A stretch of 64,000 nucleotides of DNA from positions 1 through 64,000 of the forward strand of contig DJHM01000038.1 of NCBI GenBank assembly GCA_002433075.1, written 5' to 3'. The notes beneath the pieces are model-generated. The model saw only the letters and a program-made list of their open reading frames with translations. It did not search any database and was not told the origin of the DNA. A program made the translations under genes and the position numbers. The stretch comes from Latescibacteria bacterium UBA6620 (GTDB taxonomy: Bacteria > Latescibacterota > UBA2968). Below, piece after piece: positions 42,642-51,685 of this stretch (position 1 is the stretch's first letter; every line of letters starts with the position of its first letter).

Positions 42642-44504
42642 ATGGCCGAAACTCCGGCTGAAGCAACCGACGACGAAGGCATCGAAGTCGTCGAGTCTAT
42701 CGCCGTTCGCTTCGCGGGCGATTCAGGCGACGGAAGTCAGATTATCGGCAATGAGTTTGCAAATACCTCGGCCATACTCGGAAACGACATTTCGACGCTG
42801 CCAGATTACCCGGCTGAGATTCGTGCTCCGGCCGGTACCTTGCCAGGAGTCAGTGCCTTTCAGGTAAACCTTTCCAGCGAAGAGATCTACACGCCCGGCG
42901 ACGAGCCACAGGTTCTTGTGGCAATGAATCCTGCCGCTCTCAAGGCTAACATCGACGATCTCCCCCCGGGTGGCGTCCTCATCGCCAACACCGATAACTT
43001 CACGCGTAACAATCTCCGAAAGGCAGGATACGACCAGGACCCCCTGGGAGACGGGTCTCTGTCGTCCTATCGCGTCGCAAAGATTCCTCTCACCACGCTC
43101 CATAAAGAGGCCCTGAAGCATCTCGATGGCCTATCCAATCGGCAGATCGACATCATGAAGAACATGTTCTGTCTTGGGTTGGTGTATTGGATCTTCGATC
43201 GGCCGATCGAACCCACGATCCGAATGATCGAGAAGAAGTTCGCCGCTAACCCCTTGGTCGTTGAAGGCAACACCACGACGATGAAGGCAGGCTACAACTT
43301 CGGCGAAACCACAGAACAATTCCAGTATCGGTATCGAGTCACGAAGGCGCCTGTCGAGCCAGGGACCTATCGGACGGTGAATGGTGCCCAGGCAGCAGCT
43401 CTCGGGCTCGTGACGGCAGCCACCAAAGCTGGCCTCACTCTCTTCTACGGAAGCTATCCCATCACGCCGGCGAGCTCCCTGCTGGAGGAACTCGCCTCCC
43501 TCAAGAACTTCGACGTTCGCACCTTCCAGGCCGAAGACGAAATCGCCGCGATGGGTTCGACCATCGGGGCCGCGTTCGGGGGCGCTCTCGCCGCCACAGG
43601 GACAAGCGGCCCTGGCATCGCCCTTAAAAGCGAGGCGATCAACCTGGCCCTTGTCCTCGAATTGCCGATGGTCATCTGCAATTTTCAGCGAGGGGGGCCA
43701 AGTACGGGGCTGCCCACCAAGGCGGAACAAAGCGACTTGCTCCAATGCATGTACGGACGGAACGGGGAAAGCCCGATGATCCTGGTCGCAGCCCAATCTC
43801 CAGCCGACTGCTTCGACACGGCGATCGAAGCCGCACGGCTCGCGATCGAAACCATGTCGCCCGTCTTCTTCATGTCCGATGGATATCTCGTCTTCAGTTC
43901 GGAGCCCTGGCGTATCCCCGACCCTGATTCGATTCCCGAGATTCCCGTCACTCCCTGGACGAATCCAAACGATTTCCAGCCCTACAGCCGAAACCCGGAT
44001 ACCCTCGCAAGGCCCTGGGCTCTGCCCGGCACCCCCGGGCTCGAGCATAGGGTTGGCGGCCTCGCCAAGCAAGATGGGACCGGGAACGTCTCCTACGACC
44101 CCAACGACCACCAGCATATGGTGGGCACGCTTCAGGAGAAAGTCGACCGCGTGGCGGATCGGATTCCCGAGCAATCGGTCGACGGACCCGAATGGGGGGA
44201 TCTGCTCGTCGTCGGATGGGGCAGCACCTACGGTGCGATTCGATCAGCAGTCCAGCGGTCGCAGCAGAAAGGCCAGAAGGTTGCCTTCGCACACGTCCGA
44301 TATTTGAACCCGTTCCCCCGCAATCTTGGCGACATCCTTCTCAAGTACGACAAGGTTCTGGTCCCTGAACTGAATGGTGGCCAGTTGGCCCACCTCCTCG
44401 ATGCGAAATACCCGTTGAAGGTAATCTCTTACCCCAAGATTCAAGGTCAGCCTTTCCGGATTTCGGAAATCACCGCAAAGATCGACGAACTCCTGGACTC
44501 CTAA
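42642..44504 (+). CDS. korA: 2-oxoacid:acceptor oxidoreductase, gamma-alpha fusion subunit
   Basis: 620 residues. The N-terminal gamma domain (residues about 20-200) reads VRFAGDSGDGSQIIGNEFAN, LPDYPAEIRAPAGTLPGVSA and VLVAMNPAALKANID. The alpha domain begins at VNGAQAAALGLVTAATKAGL, YGSYPITPASSLLEELAS and AEDEIAAMGSTIGAAFGGAL, with the CoA/TPP-supporting TGTSGPGIALKSEAINLALV. It oxidatively decarboxylates a 2-oxoacid (probably 2-oxoglutarate) with CoA, passing electrons to ferredoxin. It works with the beta subunit 29 bases downstream. The 2-oxoglutarate preference is inferred from subunit layout only. Confidence 0.93.
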   Translation: MAETPAEATDDEGIEVVESIAVRFAGDSGDGSQIIGNEFANTSAILGNDISTLPDYPAEIRAPAGTLPGVSAFQVNLSSEEIYTPGDEPQVLVAMNPAALKANIDDLPPGGVLIANTDNFTRNNLRKAGYDQDPLGDGSLSSYRVAKIPLTTLHKEALKHLDGLSNRQIDIMKNMFCLGLVYWIFDRPIEPTIRMIEKKFAANPLVVEGNTTTMKAGYNFGETTEQFQYRYRVTKAPVEPGTYRTVNGAQAAALGLVTAATKAGLTLFYGSYPITPASSLLEELASLKNFDVRTFQAEDEIAAMGSTIGAAFGGALAATGTSGPGIALKSEAINLALVLELPMVICNFQRGGPSTGLPTKAEQSDLLQCMYGRNGESPMILVAAQSPADCFDTAIEAARLAIETMSPVFFMSDGYLVFSSEPWRIPDPDSIPEIPVTPWTNPNDFQPYSRNPDTLARPWALPGTPGLEHRVGGLAKQDGTGNVSYDPNDHQHMVGTLQEKVDRVADRIPEQSVDGPEWGDLLVVGWGSTYGAIRSAVQRSQQKGQKVAFAHVRYLNPFPRNLGDILLKYDKVLVPELNGGQLAHLLDAKYPLKVISYPKIQGQPFRISEITAKIDELLDS

Positions 44505-44533
44505 CGCAGCAGCTTTCTGGAGAACGCATCACA

Positions 44534-46069
44534 ATGACCGAAGTAACGGCGGCACCTCAGCTCACGCGCAAAGACTTTGTCTCCGACCAGGAGGTCCGGT
44601 GGTGTCCTGGATGCGGTGATTATGCCATCCTCGCACAGATGCAGCGCATAATGCCCGAGCTTGGCATTCCCAAAGAGAAAATCGTATTCGTCTCGGGGAT
44701 CGGATGTTCAAGCAGATTCCCCTACTACATGGATACTTATGGAATCCACTCGATCCACGGACGTGCGCCTACCCTGGCGACCGGGCTCAAAGTAGCGAAC
44801 CCCGACCTAGCAGTTTGGGTTATCACGGGGGATGGTGACGGGCTGTCGATCGGCGGCAACCATATGCTCCACGTGCTCCGTCGGAACGTCGACCTGAATA
44901 TCGTGCTGTTCAACAATCGAATCTACGGCCTCACGAAAGGTCAGTACTCTCCGACTTCCAAGCCCGGCCACGTCACGAAGTCATCGCCGATGGGTTCTGT
45001 CGAGCAGTCTTTCAACCCCATCTCCGTTGCGATCGGAGCGGAGGCGACCTTCGTTGCCCGGTCGGCGGACCGCAATACGAAGCACTTGGCCGACATCCTT
45101 ACCAAGGCCGCAGCACATAAAGGCACATCGTTCGTCGAGATTTACCAGAACTGCAACATCTACAACGATGGTGAATGGCTCCACGTTACCGAGGCGGACG
45201 TTAAGGATGACAACACACTCATCCTGGAAGACGGCGAACCCATGATCTTTGGGAAAGACAGAGATCGAGGTATCCGTCTGAACGGGCTCTACCCCGAAGT
45301 CGTTCAACTCGGCAACGGAACGACCGAAAAGGACCTCCTGGTTCACGACGAGCAGGCGGAAGGCCCGGAACTGGCCTATCTGCTCAGTCGGCTTGGCCCG
45401 CCCGAGTTTCCCGTTCCACTCGGTGTCTTCCGATCAATCGAACGACCGACCTACGAAGCACAGCTGGCGGACCAAGGCAGGAGGGCACGGGAAGAGCGCG
45501 GCGACGGCGACCTGGCCACCCTGTTCCACGCCACCGACACGTGGATCGTGCCCGAGGATTCCGGCTGGATTCCACCAGAGCAGCGACGCGACGTGTCGAC
45601 AGAGGTCTCTCCCTCCACACCAGACTACACCCCGGACATCCATCACGAAGTAGAGCAGAGCGAGCTGCAGGCGCTGATGGAGAAGCGTATCGCCACGCTC
45701 GACCTGCCTGAACCTGCCTGCGTGAAGGCAGAAACGACACTCGCCGAGGCCATCGAGCTCATGCAGGATCGGAACCTCGGATGCCTGCTCGTGACCGATG
45801 ACAGCGACCGGATCGAGGGGATCTTCGCTCAGGGGGATATCTTCTCGCAGGTCGCCCGCCGCGAGATGGACATGGACACCACCACCGTCGGGTCCCTGAT
45901 GACGTCCGATCCGACGACCCTCAGTCGTTCCGCCCCGATCGGCCACGTGCTCCATATGATGGCGGGTCACGGATTCCGACACATCCCCATCGTGAACGGA
46001 GATGGCAAGCCCGTCGCGCTCGCCTCGTTCAAATCGATCCTAGGTTTCCTAGGCGACCTACTCAAGTAG
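44534..46069 (+). CDS. korB: 2-oxoacid:acceptor oxidoreductase beta subunit fused to a CBS pair
   Basis: 511 residues, against the usual 280-350. Residues 1-345 are the TPP-binding beta subunit: VRWCPGCGDYAILAQMQ, VSGIGCSSRFPYYMDTYGI, IHGRAPTLATGLKVANPDL, the TPP motif TGDGDGLSIGGNH...NNRIYGL, and QYSPTSKPG. A linker leads to a C-terminal CBS pair from about residue 375: AETTLAEAIELMQDRNLGCL / GIFAQGDIFSQVA and SRSAPIGHVLHMMAGHGFRH / VALASFKSILGFL. The CBS fusion is unusual and, with the separate CBS protein upstream, suggests adenylate control of the enzyme. A strong terminator follows. Confidence 0.92.
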   Translation: MTEVTAAPQLTRKDFVSDQEVRWCPGCGDYAILAQMQRIMPELGIPKEKIVFVSGIGCSSRFPYYMDTYGIHSIHGRAPTLATGLKVANPDLAVWVITGDGDGLSIGGNHMLHVLRRNVDLNIVLFNNRIYGLTKGQYSPTSKPGHVTKSSPMGSVEQSFNPISVAIGAEATFVARSADRNTKHLADILTKAAAHKGTSFVEIYQNCNIYNDGEWLHVTEADVKDDNTLILEDGEPMIFGKDRDRGIRLNGLYPEVVQLGNGTTEKDLLVHDEQAEGPELAYLLSRLGPPEFPVPLGVFRSIERPTYEAQLADQGRRAREERGDGDLATLFHATDTWIVPEDSGWIPPEQRRDVSTEVSPSTPDYTPDIHHEVEQSELQALMEKRIATLDLPEPACVKAETTLAEAIELMQDRNLGCLLVTDDSDRIEGIFAQGDIFSQVARREMDMDTTTVGSLMTSDPTTLSRSAPIGHVLHMMAGHGFRHIPIVNGDGKPVALASFKSILGFLGDLLK

Positions 46070-46086
46070 ATCAGCATTCACCAACT

Positions 46087-46122
46087 GAAAATGCCCACCG
46101 CTTCCACACGGTGGGCATTTTT
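46087..46122 (+). terminator. Rho-independent terminator after korB
   Basis: AAAATGCCCACCG and CGGTGGGCATTTTT form a 13-bp stem around an 8-base loop and run into TTTTTCTTTG, 17 bases past the korB stop. Confidence 0.85.
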
Positions 46123-46142
46123 CTTTGTTCGAGGGATCCCCA

Positions 46143-47118
46143 TTGAGCGCACTTCGAATCGGTATCATTGGGTCCGGTGGGATAGCCACACGCAGGGCGC
46201 ACAGCTTTGCCGCTCTTCCGGAGTGCCGCATCGCCGCGATCGCGGCACGAAACCCCGAGACCGGCCCCGCGCTGGCCGAAGCACACGGATCGGATCTGAC
46301 GACGGATTAGGCGCAGCCTCGTAGCGAGGGACAACCTGGACGCGCTCGTCGTCGCGACCCATAACGCCCTCCACGGGGAGATCGTCGCTGCCGGACTCGA
46401 ACAGGGCCGCCACATCTTCTGTGAGTACCCCACCTCACGGCGCCCGGCAGAATGGTCCAGAATCGCCAGCCTCATCGAAGGCTCTGATGTTCTTCGGCTT
46501 ACCCACAATGCGCACGTCTCCGAAGAACACCTTGCGCTGTCAGATTCCGTCCAAAGCAGCGCCCCCCTGCTTTCTAAATTCCTCAGGTTGACACCCGGAC
46601 GCGGAAAACGCCCCGAGGTCCTGTTCAATCTCTATCTGTCCAGTCCCCCGGCGCTTTTCTTCGTTTATGAGATTCATCCCTACGTGAAACTCTTCGGGAA
46701 AGCCGAAACCGTCCACTGCGAGGCGCACTACGAGGGCCTTCACGACGACGCCTCCTACGACCGGTTTACCACCTGCCTAACCGTTCGCTTCCAGAACGGT
46801 GCCCGCAGTCAGTGGACGTGGGCAGGCGGTATCTCCATCGATGCAGCGATCCAAGAAGCCAGAATCGTTTCTCACGGCGCCACCTTCATCGAGGCGAAGG
46901 AAGCCTGGGATATCGCCACACCGACCGGGACCACGCCCCTGGAGTTCGTTGACAACGATACCACCCTGGAGACGCTCTTCCTGGACGACATTCGAGGAGG
47001 AACAGACTGGCAGGCCGACGTCCGTACCGACCTCGAGGCTGACAGGATCTCGCTCGCAGCGGAGGTATCTGCCACAGAAGGACGCGTCGTCGAGGTCGAC
47101 GAAATCGGTTCGCTCTAG
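46143..47118 (+). pseudogene. Gfo/Idh/MocA-family oxidoreductase, frameshifted
   Basis: TTG 46143 opens the NAD(P)-binding start LRIGIIGSGGIATRRAHSFA and AIAARNPETGPALAEAHG. At about 46308 the frame must shift by one base to continue RRSLVARDNLDALVVATHN, ALHGEIVAAGLEQGRHIFCE (the dinucleotide-enzyme E-Y/K-P segment) and LRLTHNAHVSEEHLALS. The C-terminal domain then stays open to a TAG at 47118 (EIHPYVKLFGKAETVHCEA; GISIDAAIQEARIVSHGATF). The family dehydrogenates sugars or sugar-like alcohols. Only one defect is visible, so a sequencing error is possible. The Lys of the usual EKP is not present in the CEYPTS segment. Confidence 0.7.
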
Positions 47119-47138
47119 GACCACTCGACTCTTTCTAC

Positions 47139-47170
47139 AAAGGCCCCCCCGTCCAAGCGAAGGGGCCTTT
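47139..47170. terminator. Hairpin between convergent genes
   Basis: AAAGGCCCC and GGGGCCTTT enclose a 14-base loop. It sits between the stops of the oxidoreductase (47118, plus) and the DUF309 gene (47169, minus), so it can serve both directions, although the T/A tracts are short. Confidence 0.6.
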
Positions 47171-47672
47171 ATGGTTTCCTGAATGAGATCGTCGGCACGG
47201 GAGGCCATTCGACCCCTTCTAGCCCATCGGGGCCGGCTTGCCTGGCTCGCTCACGACCCTCGTCGATCCTCTTCTTGACCAAGCCGATGTCGACTCCGAG
47301 AAAGTCATCCGGGAACTGTTCGAGTTTGGCGCCTGCGTTGTTGAAGTGCTTGACCACCCCGTGATAGACTCCGCGTCCCAGCTGGTAATAGGCAGCCGCA
47401 AGCTGAATAAGGGCCTGGAAGAATACCCGACTCGGGACATCGCAACGTCGCCAGACCTCCTCCCACGCCTCGTGACTTTCCCAATACTCGGACGAGTTGA
47501 AGAGCTCCGCACCACGGTGAAGATCGATCCAATCCTCCTGATTCAGTGGAGGTTCGACGACCTCTTCCGGAGCCAGCGAATATGCCGGACGCTCGCGCGC
47601 ACTCTCGAAGTCTCGTTTCACACTCGCCTCCGGTTTATCCAGAATTCGACGCAAGATGGTCGAGCGCACCAT
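47169..47672 (-). CDS. DUF309-domain protein
   Basis: 167 residues. The DUF309 helical bundle is visible as LHRGAELFNSSEYWESHEAW, EEVWRRCDVPSRVFFQAL and IQLAAAYYQLGRGVYHGVVK, with the E...H/W residues of the family. DUF309 proteins are small, mostly alpha-helical, and of unknown role. The N-terminal 50 residues are variable and overlap the end of the preceding peptidase remnant by 38 bases, so a later start is possible. Confidence 0.8.
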   Translation of the reverse strand: MVRSTILRRILDKPEASVKRDFESARERPAYSLAPEEVVEPPLNQEDWIDLHRGAELFNSSEYWESHEAWEEVWRRCDVPSRVFFQALIQLAAAYYQLGRGVYHGVVKHFNNAGAKLEQFPDDFLGVDIGLVKKRIDEGRERARQAGPDGLEGVEWPPVPTISFRKP

Positions 47673-48372
47673 CGATCGCCGCGAGATGTCCCAAGACCCG
47701 GACGTCGAAATCTAGACTGCTCGGAGACTCAGCCGTGATCATCCTTTCCGTATGCCCTTCCCTGAAGAGGGAAATCGGGATGCCGCTGCCGTCTCTAAGC
47801 TTCGGTGCGTTCATATTCGGAAAGATCACTCCGTCGGCGGCGTCCTCACCATCGATCCGGGTTCGGCCGTCGATCGGACAGACGGACCTCACACGCTCGA
47901 TCAGCATTTGACCGATCGAAACCTTGTTGAACTGTTCGTAGAGATAGTAGCCCGGGCTCTCCCAATCCTCATGAAGATCCAGAACGCACCGAATGTCGCG
48001 ACCCGCAACCAAACTCTTCACACACGAAATCTCCGGCACATCATCGCGCAAGTATGCCCAGTTCACGTCGATGTCCTGGGCATTGTGCCGCTGATCGCGA
48101 ACTCAGGCGTGTGGACAGAGACAGGGCACCACCGTCAAACGAAACAAACGACTCCATCGTTCGGCCCCATTCTCGAGAAACCGCAAAGCCGCCTCGACGC
48201 CCGCGGGCTCATTGCCGTGCGTGCCCGCATTGATGTAGATGTTGGGATGGTCTTCGTTCCCCAGTTCTACGGTCAGAACGGGATGCCCCGCAATGTCGTC
48301 GAGAACGCGGCATCGTTCACGCTGGAGAGCTCGCACCCCGTCAACGATCGATGAGTAATCCCTCTCGCTCAC
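47635..48372 (-). pseudogene. M14 / succinylglutamate-desuccinylase-like gene with in-frame TGA
   Basis: The 5' part carries the zinc motif NAGTHGNEPAGVEAALRFLE (H-x-x-E) and RLTVVPCLCPHA, then TGA (48105-48103). The same frame continues VRDQRHNAQDIDVNW (the R...DxN substrate/zinc region), CVLDLHEDWESPGYYLYEQ with the third zinc His, and PNMNAPKLRDGSGIPIS. In relatives the interrupted position is an aromatic or small residue after NPxG, not Cys, so the TGA is best read as a nonsense change, not selenocysteine. The family deacylates N-acyl amino acids. Confidence 0.72.
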
Positions 48373-48394
48373 GAAGCGCCCTTCTTGTCAGATC

Positions 48395-49362
48395 TCAAGC
48401 CATCGCTTCGATTTCGCTCAGGGCTTCGATCACGCGGCCATGGATGGCACCGTTGCTCACCACGAAACCCCGATTCCGCTTCATTAGAGGATCCGATCGA
48501 AAATCCAGGTCCCTCCCACGCATATCCGTAACCCGCCCTCCGGCCTCCTCCACAATCAAGGAACCCGTTGCATGGTCCCAGATCTTCTCCGCATAACGTT
48601 TGCCGTCGGCTGAAGGCAAGCGCAAATACAGAACGGCGTCTCCCCGGGCCACGGCGGCGTATTTGGCCTGGCTGTCCATTCTCAGGGAGGACGTCTGAAT
48701 ATCGACGACGCGCGCAGCCGCTGACTGAAGTGCGGGATTCCCGTGCGAGGACTCTACACTTTCGACGAAACGCCACGAGTCCGGAGAGGAGGCATCGCTC
48801 ACCGCGATCGAATCTCGTCGTCCGGTCGGCAACACGGACCAGGCCCCTCTCCCCGAACGGCCAGAAACGTGCTGCTTTTCCCTTTGTCCAGCACGGGACA
48901 CGCGAGGGCGGCGACATCCACGCGGCCCTCGACGATCAAGGCGAGGGCAATTGCGTACTGGTCGTTTCTCAGGAATCCCTTGGTCCCGTCGATCGGATCG
49001 ATGGTCCAGAACCGGTCCCCCACGGTTCAATTTCCCGGGTCGATCCAGGCCCGAATCTCCGGCTCTTTGGCGTCGTACCTACACCTTTCCAGGTGTTATT
49101 CGATCGCCCCCATCAACCCGCAATGTTCGGGTTGAACCAGATCGCTCGCATCTTCTTCCGCTACGATCGCATCGTCTGGGAACGTCTCGACCAGCCACCG
49201 ACAGATCAGGGCTTGTGAACCAAAGTCGGCAACCGTGACCGGACTGCTATCGGATTTTTCGATCGCGTAACTCGCATCGAGTTCGCCACGTACCTGCTCG
49301 CACAGGACGGCCGCTTCACCGATCGCCTGAAGGGCGACATCCACCTCCGCCTCGTAGTTCAC
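48395..49362 (-). pseudogene. Inositol-monophosphatase/HAL2-like 3'-nucleotidase gene, multiply disrupted
   Basis: ATG 49362 opens EVDVALQAIGEAAVLCEQVR and SDSSPVTVADFGSQALICRW. An in-frame TAA (49098-49096) and TGA (49029-49027) follow, the frame continuing between and after them. Then comes FWTIDPIDGTKGFLRNDQYA, the metal-binding core. A run of G at 48844-48847 seems one base short, and the next frame continues AWSVLPTGRRDSIAVSDASS and ends with IWDHATGSLIVEEAGGRVTD. Such enzymes remove the 3'-phosphate of PAP in sulphur assimilation. With three independent lesions this one is dead. Confidence 0.8.
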
Positions 49363-50240
49363 TTCGAGTCCACCGATCGATCCAGCCAGCCAGGGAGATC
49401 AAGCTCGGCGGATTTTCGCCACGCTGTCAGCAGCAAAGACGCAGAGAACCTCACAGCCTCCCGAGAGCGCTCCATCGCGAATGCCGAGACGTGTTCGTTC
49501 GGTGCTGGGTCCTGCGGGTCGGTCCCAGGCAACACATCACCCAAGGCATAGACCTCGTCGACCAACCGGAAGCCCGCAGAAAACTGAGCCATAATCGTCG
49601 GCATCAGCGAATCCACCGATGTCGGAGCAATCCCGGCCGAAAGTAATGACCTTGAGAGACCGAGCGTTTCAGGTAAAGCATCAACCTTCATATGAATGCC
49701 TCGATGCTGCATCGTTCCATCCTCTCCCGGTCGGCCATCGGCGTGCGCCGTGAGGTGTAGTGGCTGACAGAGGTCCTGGGCATAGTGAGTTACGTAGCCC
49801 GCATAAACGAGGCACTTGTTCTGGATATGGGCATTGTTCGGCCACTTCCGGTGTTCGGCGAAAGCCACAGCCAGGCGCTCGGTCCACTCGCCAACTGCGT
49901 AGGGAAGGAAACCAACCTTTTCTGGACGCAAGCCCATCTCGTGACACAGGGCGATGTAGTGAAAGCGCTCCATCGGGAGAGGTCTGCCCTCGAGCAGCTC
50001 CAGATCCAGGTAGTGCTCGACCCGTTCCGCATTTCGTACGACGGGAGTGCCTCGATTCTTAGCAACGTCGGGATCGTAGGAGGCGTGGGCGACCGCACGT
50101 CCTCCATCCCTGAAGAATTTGGGAACGTCCTGCGGGAGCGCGTCAATAGCGGCCATCGAGAGGATATCGTGCCCCCCACCCCACCAACCGAACGCGGGTG
50201 AAACCGTCAGGAAGAATACGGCGATGACCATCCGAATCAC
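49359..50240 (-). CDS. S1/P1-nuclease / phospholipase C-like zinc hydrolase, secreted
   Basis: 293 residues with a signal peptide (MIRMVIAVFFLTVSPAFG) followed by WWGGGHDILSMAAIDALP. In the S1/P1 family the mature protein begins with a zinc-binding Trp, as here. Further ligands fit AHASYDPDVAK and YVTHYAQDLCQPLHLTAHAD, close to the family's H-x-x-x-D...QPLH. These trinuclear-zinc enzymes cleave nucleic acids or phospholipids outside the cell. Its stop overlaps the start of the broken phosphatase gene by four bases. Family placement is by motif only. Confidence 0.72.
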   Translation of the reverse strand: MIRMVIAVFFLTVSPAFGWWGGGHDILSMAAIDALPQDVPKFFRDGGRAVAHASYDPDVAKNRGTPVVRNAERVEHYLDLELLEGRPLPMERFHYIALCHEMGLRPEKVGFLPYAVGEWTERLAVAFAEHRKWPNNAHIQNKCLVYAGYVTHYAQDLCQPLHLTAHADGRPGEDGTMQHRGIHMKVDALPETLGLSRSLLSAGIAPTSVDSLMPTIMAQFSAGFRLVDEVYALGDVLPGTDPQDPAPNEHVSAFAMERSREAVRFSASLLLTAWRKSAELDLPGWLDRSVDSK

Positions 50241-50494
50241 ACGCAGCTCCTTTTCCCTTGACCCGGAACGGGTATGCGTTTACACTCTCTCCCTGTCTTC
50301 GGCCTGCGATTCGTTTCGAGCTCTCTGGGGAGTGTAGCTCGATTTCGTCCGCTGGCCGATCCCTCTTTCAGCACCCCGGGCAAATGCCTGCGGCTGCTTT
50401 GATTTTTCCGCCCTAGGATGAGGGCTTGGCAGGAGCCAACTGAAGAGCGCTGAATCTACCCTTCTGCGTCTTTTCTGTCAACGGAGCGAAATCA

Positions 50495-50526
50495 AAGGGC
50501 CACCCGCCACGTGACGGATGGCCCTT
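50495..50526 (-). terminator. Terminator after tRNA-Sec
   Basis: AAGGGCCA and TGGCCCTT form an 8-bp outer stem with a further inner CCG/CGG pairing, and TTTGATTT follows on the minus strand. It begins 7 bases past the tRNA 3' end. The remaining gap to 50241 (254 bases) holds nothing recognisable. Confidence 0.6.
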
Positions 50527-50532
50527 CTTGAA

Positions 50533-50630
50533 TGGCGGAAGCGCATCGGAATCGAACCGATCCTGTGTGGTTATAGCACACAACAACGGCTTTGAAGGCC
50601 GCGGGGGACACCAGTTCCCCTTCCGCTTCC
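50533..50630 (-). tRNA. selC: Selenocysteine tRNA (anticodon UCA)
   Basis: The 98-base minus-strand sequence has the marks of tRNA-Sec: a long D stem (GGGGA...UCCCC), anticodon loop CUUCAAA with UCA at 50595-50593 in a GCGGC/GCCGU stem, a very long variable arm (UGUGUG...CCACACA), T arm AUCGG-UUCGAUU-CCGAU, and acceptor GGAAGCG/CGCUUCC with encoded GCCA. It is charged with Ser, converted to Sec by SelA, and delivered by SelB to UGA codons. It lies 13 bases after the selenoprotein gene and downstream of selB and selA, all on one strand. Confidence 0.95.
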
Positions 50631-50643
50631 CGGTCAATGGATC

Positions 50644-51685
50644 TCAGTCGGCCTGCAGCACGGCATCCTCGCGTGAGATCTGCTCCTTCTGCCATCCGTA
50701 GTACACATCACCCTCGTAGGAAACTTCGGGCGTTTCAATTGCCCACAGCTGCTTCCGGATCAGCCAGTTCTGAGGATCCAACTTGAAGGCCTCCTTTAAC
50801 TCGGTGACGGCGGCCTCCCGCTCATCCTCCGTCATCGGCCTGATCTCGGTTTCCTTCGTCCCGAGCCACCTCTCCGGGAGGGTATTGGTTTCGGCCCACA
50901 AAGTCAGGTCTGCCAGGAATTCCTCGTCGACGATGTTCACCGAACCGACCGGCCTTACGAGTCGCCCCGCTTCGTCCAGGATGATCGCAACAGGCAAAAA
51001 TTTCAGGCTGTAGGCCTTCCCGATCTGATTGTGTTGGTCCAGCAGGGCCCGATACATCCCGCCCGCCTCTTCCGCCCAGGGCTTCGCAACTTCTGCGCCC
51101 TGGGCATCTTGAGCGATGACCACCACTTCATCCCGATCGCCCTGGGTCTCGTAGAATCGCTTCCACCCGGGTAGCTGACCACGACACCCTCACCGGGAAG
51201 CCCACATATAGAAGACGGTCCGCCTCCCCACATAGTCCGTAAGCCGAACCTTTTCTCCTGTAAAGAGGTCTGGAAGTTCGAACCCGGGAGGGCAATCCCC
51301 CACCCCGAGTCCAACGGCCCCCCGCCTCAGTTTCCACGATGACGCGTGCTCCGTCGATCCTCCACGCAAAGTCGAGCGGCGAAGCAATGTGATCCAACCG
51401 AACGAAGGCCGCCGCCATCTCGAGCAAGTCACCCGCAGCGAGTGGAATGCACAGGTCACCCCGGCAGACAGAAAGCTGATCTTCCCCCGGAATCGGCTTT
51501 ACCTCTGCTCCGGTCTCCGCACAGAACGGGTACAGTTCCACGTAGACCACTCCATCTTGATCGATCGCTCGCACTGCGATCGACCGCCCGTCGATCGTCA
51601 CATCGTAGTCCATCGTCGATCCTCTTCCCGGCCACAGAAACAATCCGGCTATCACGAACATCCACCTACAGCAGGACACGCACAT
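50644..51685 (-). CDS. Thioredoxin/TlpA-like selenoprotein with a UGC motif (one likely indel)
   Basis: Two features must be read together. First, an in-frame UGA (51192-51190) lies in VFYMWASR-U-GCRGQLPGWK, exactly at the first redox Cys of a TlpA-type thioredoxin fold. The frame then continues for 180 residues (EVVVIAQDAQGAEVAKPWAE; LKFLPVAIILDEAGRLVRPV). Second, the N-terminal part (signal-peptide-like WMFVIAGLFLWPGRGS, then DYDVTIDGRSIAVRAIDQDG) is in another frame, joined at a C6/G6 run (51318-51323) that seems one base too long. So it is either a recent frameshift or a sequencing error. The gene overlaps selB by 20 bases and is followed by tRNA-Sec. It probably acts as a periplasmic disulphide reductase. 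An imperfect hairpin with a CCGG loop lies about 15-35 bases after the UGA. Confidence 0.75.

Noticed and set aside
48103..48105. In-frame TGA in the M14-like gene as a possible selenocysteine codon
   Set aside because: The position is not a cysteine in this family, no convincing SECIS-like hairpin with a G-start loop follows, and nearby genes carry TAA/TAG lesions of the same kind.
49027..49029. In-frame TGA in the inositol-phosphatase-like gene as selenocysteine
   Set aside because: The same gene has an in-frame TAA 67 bases earlier and an indel later, so it is a pseudogene.
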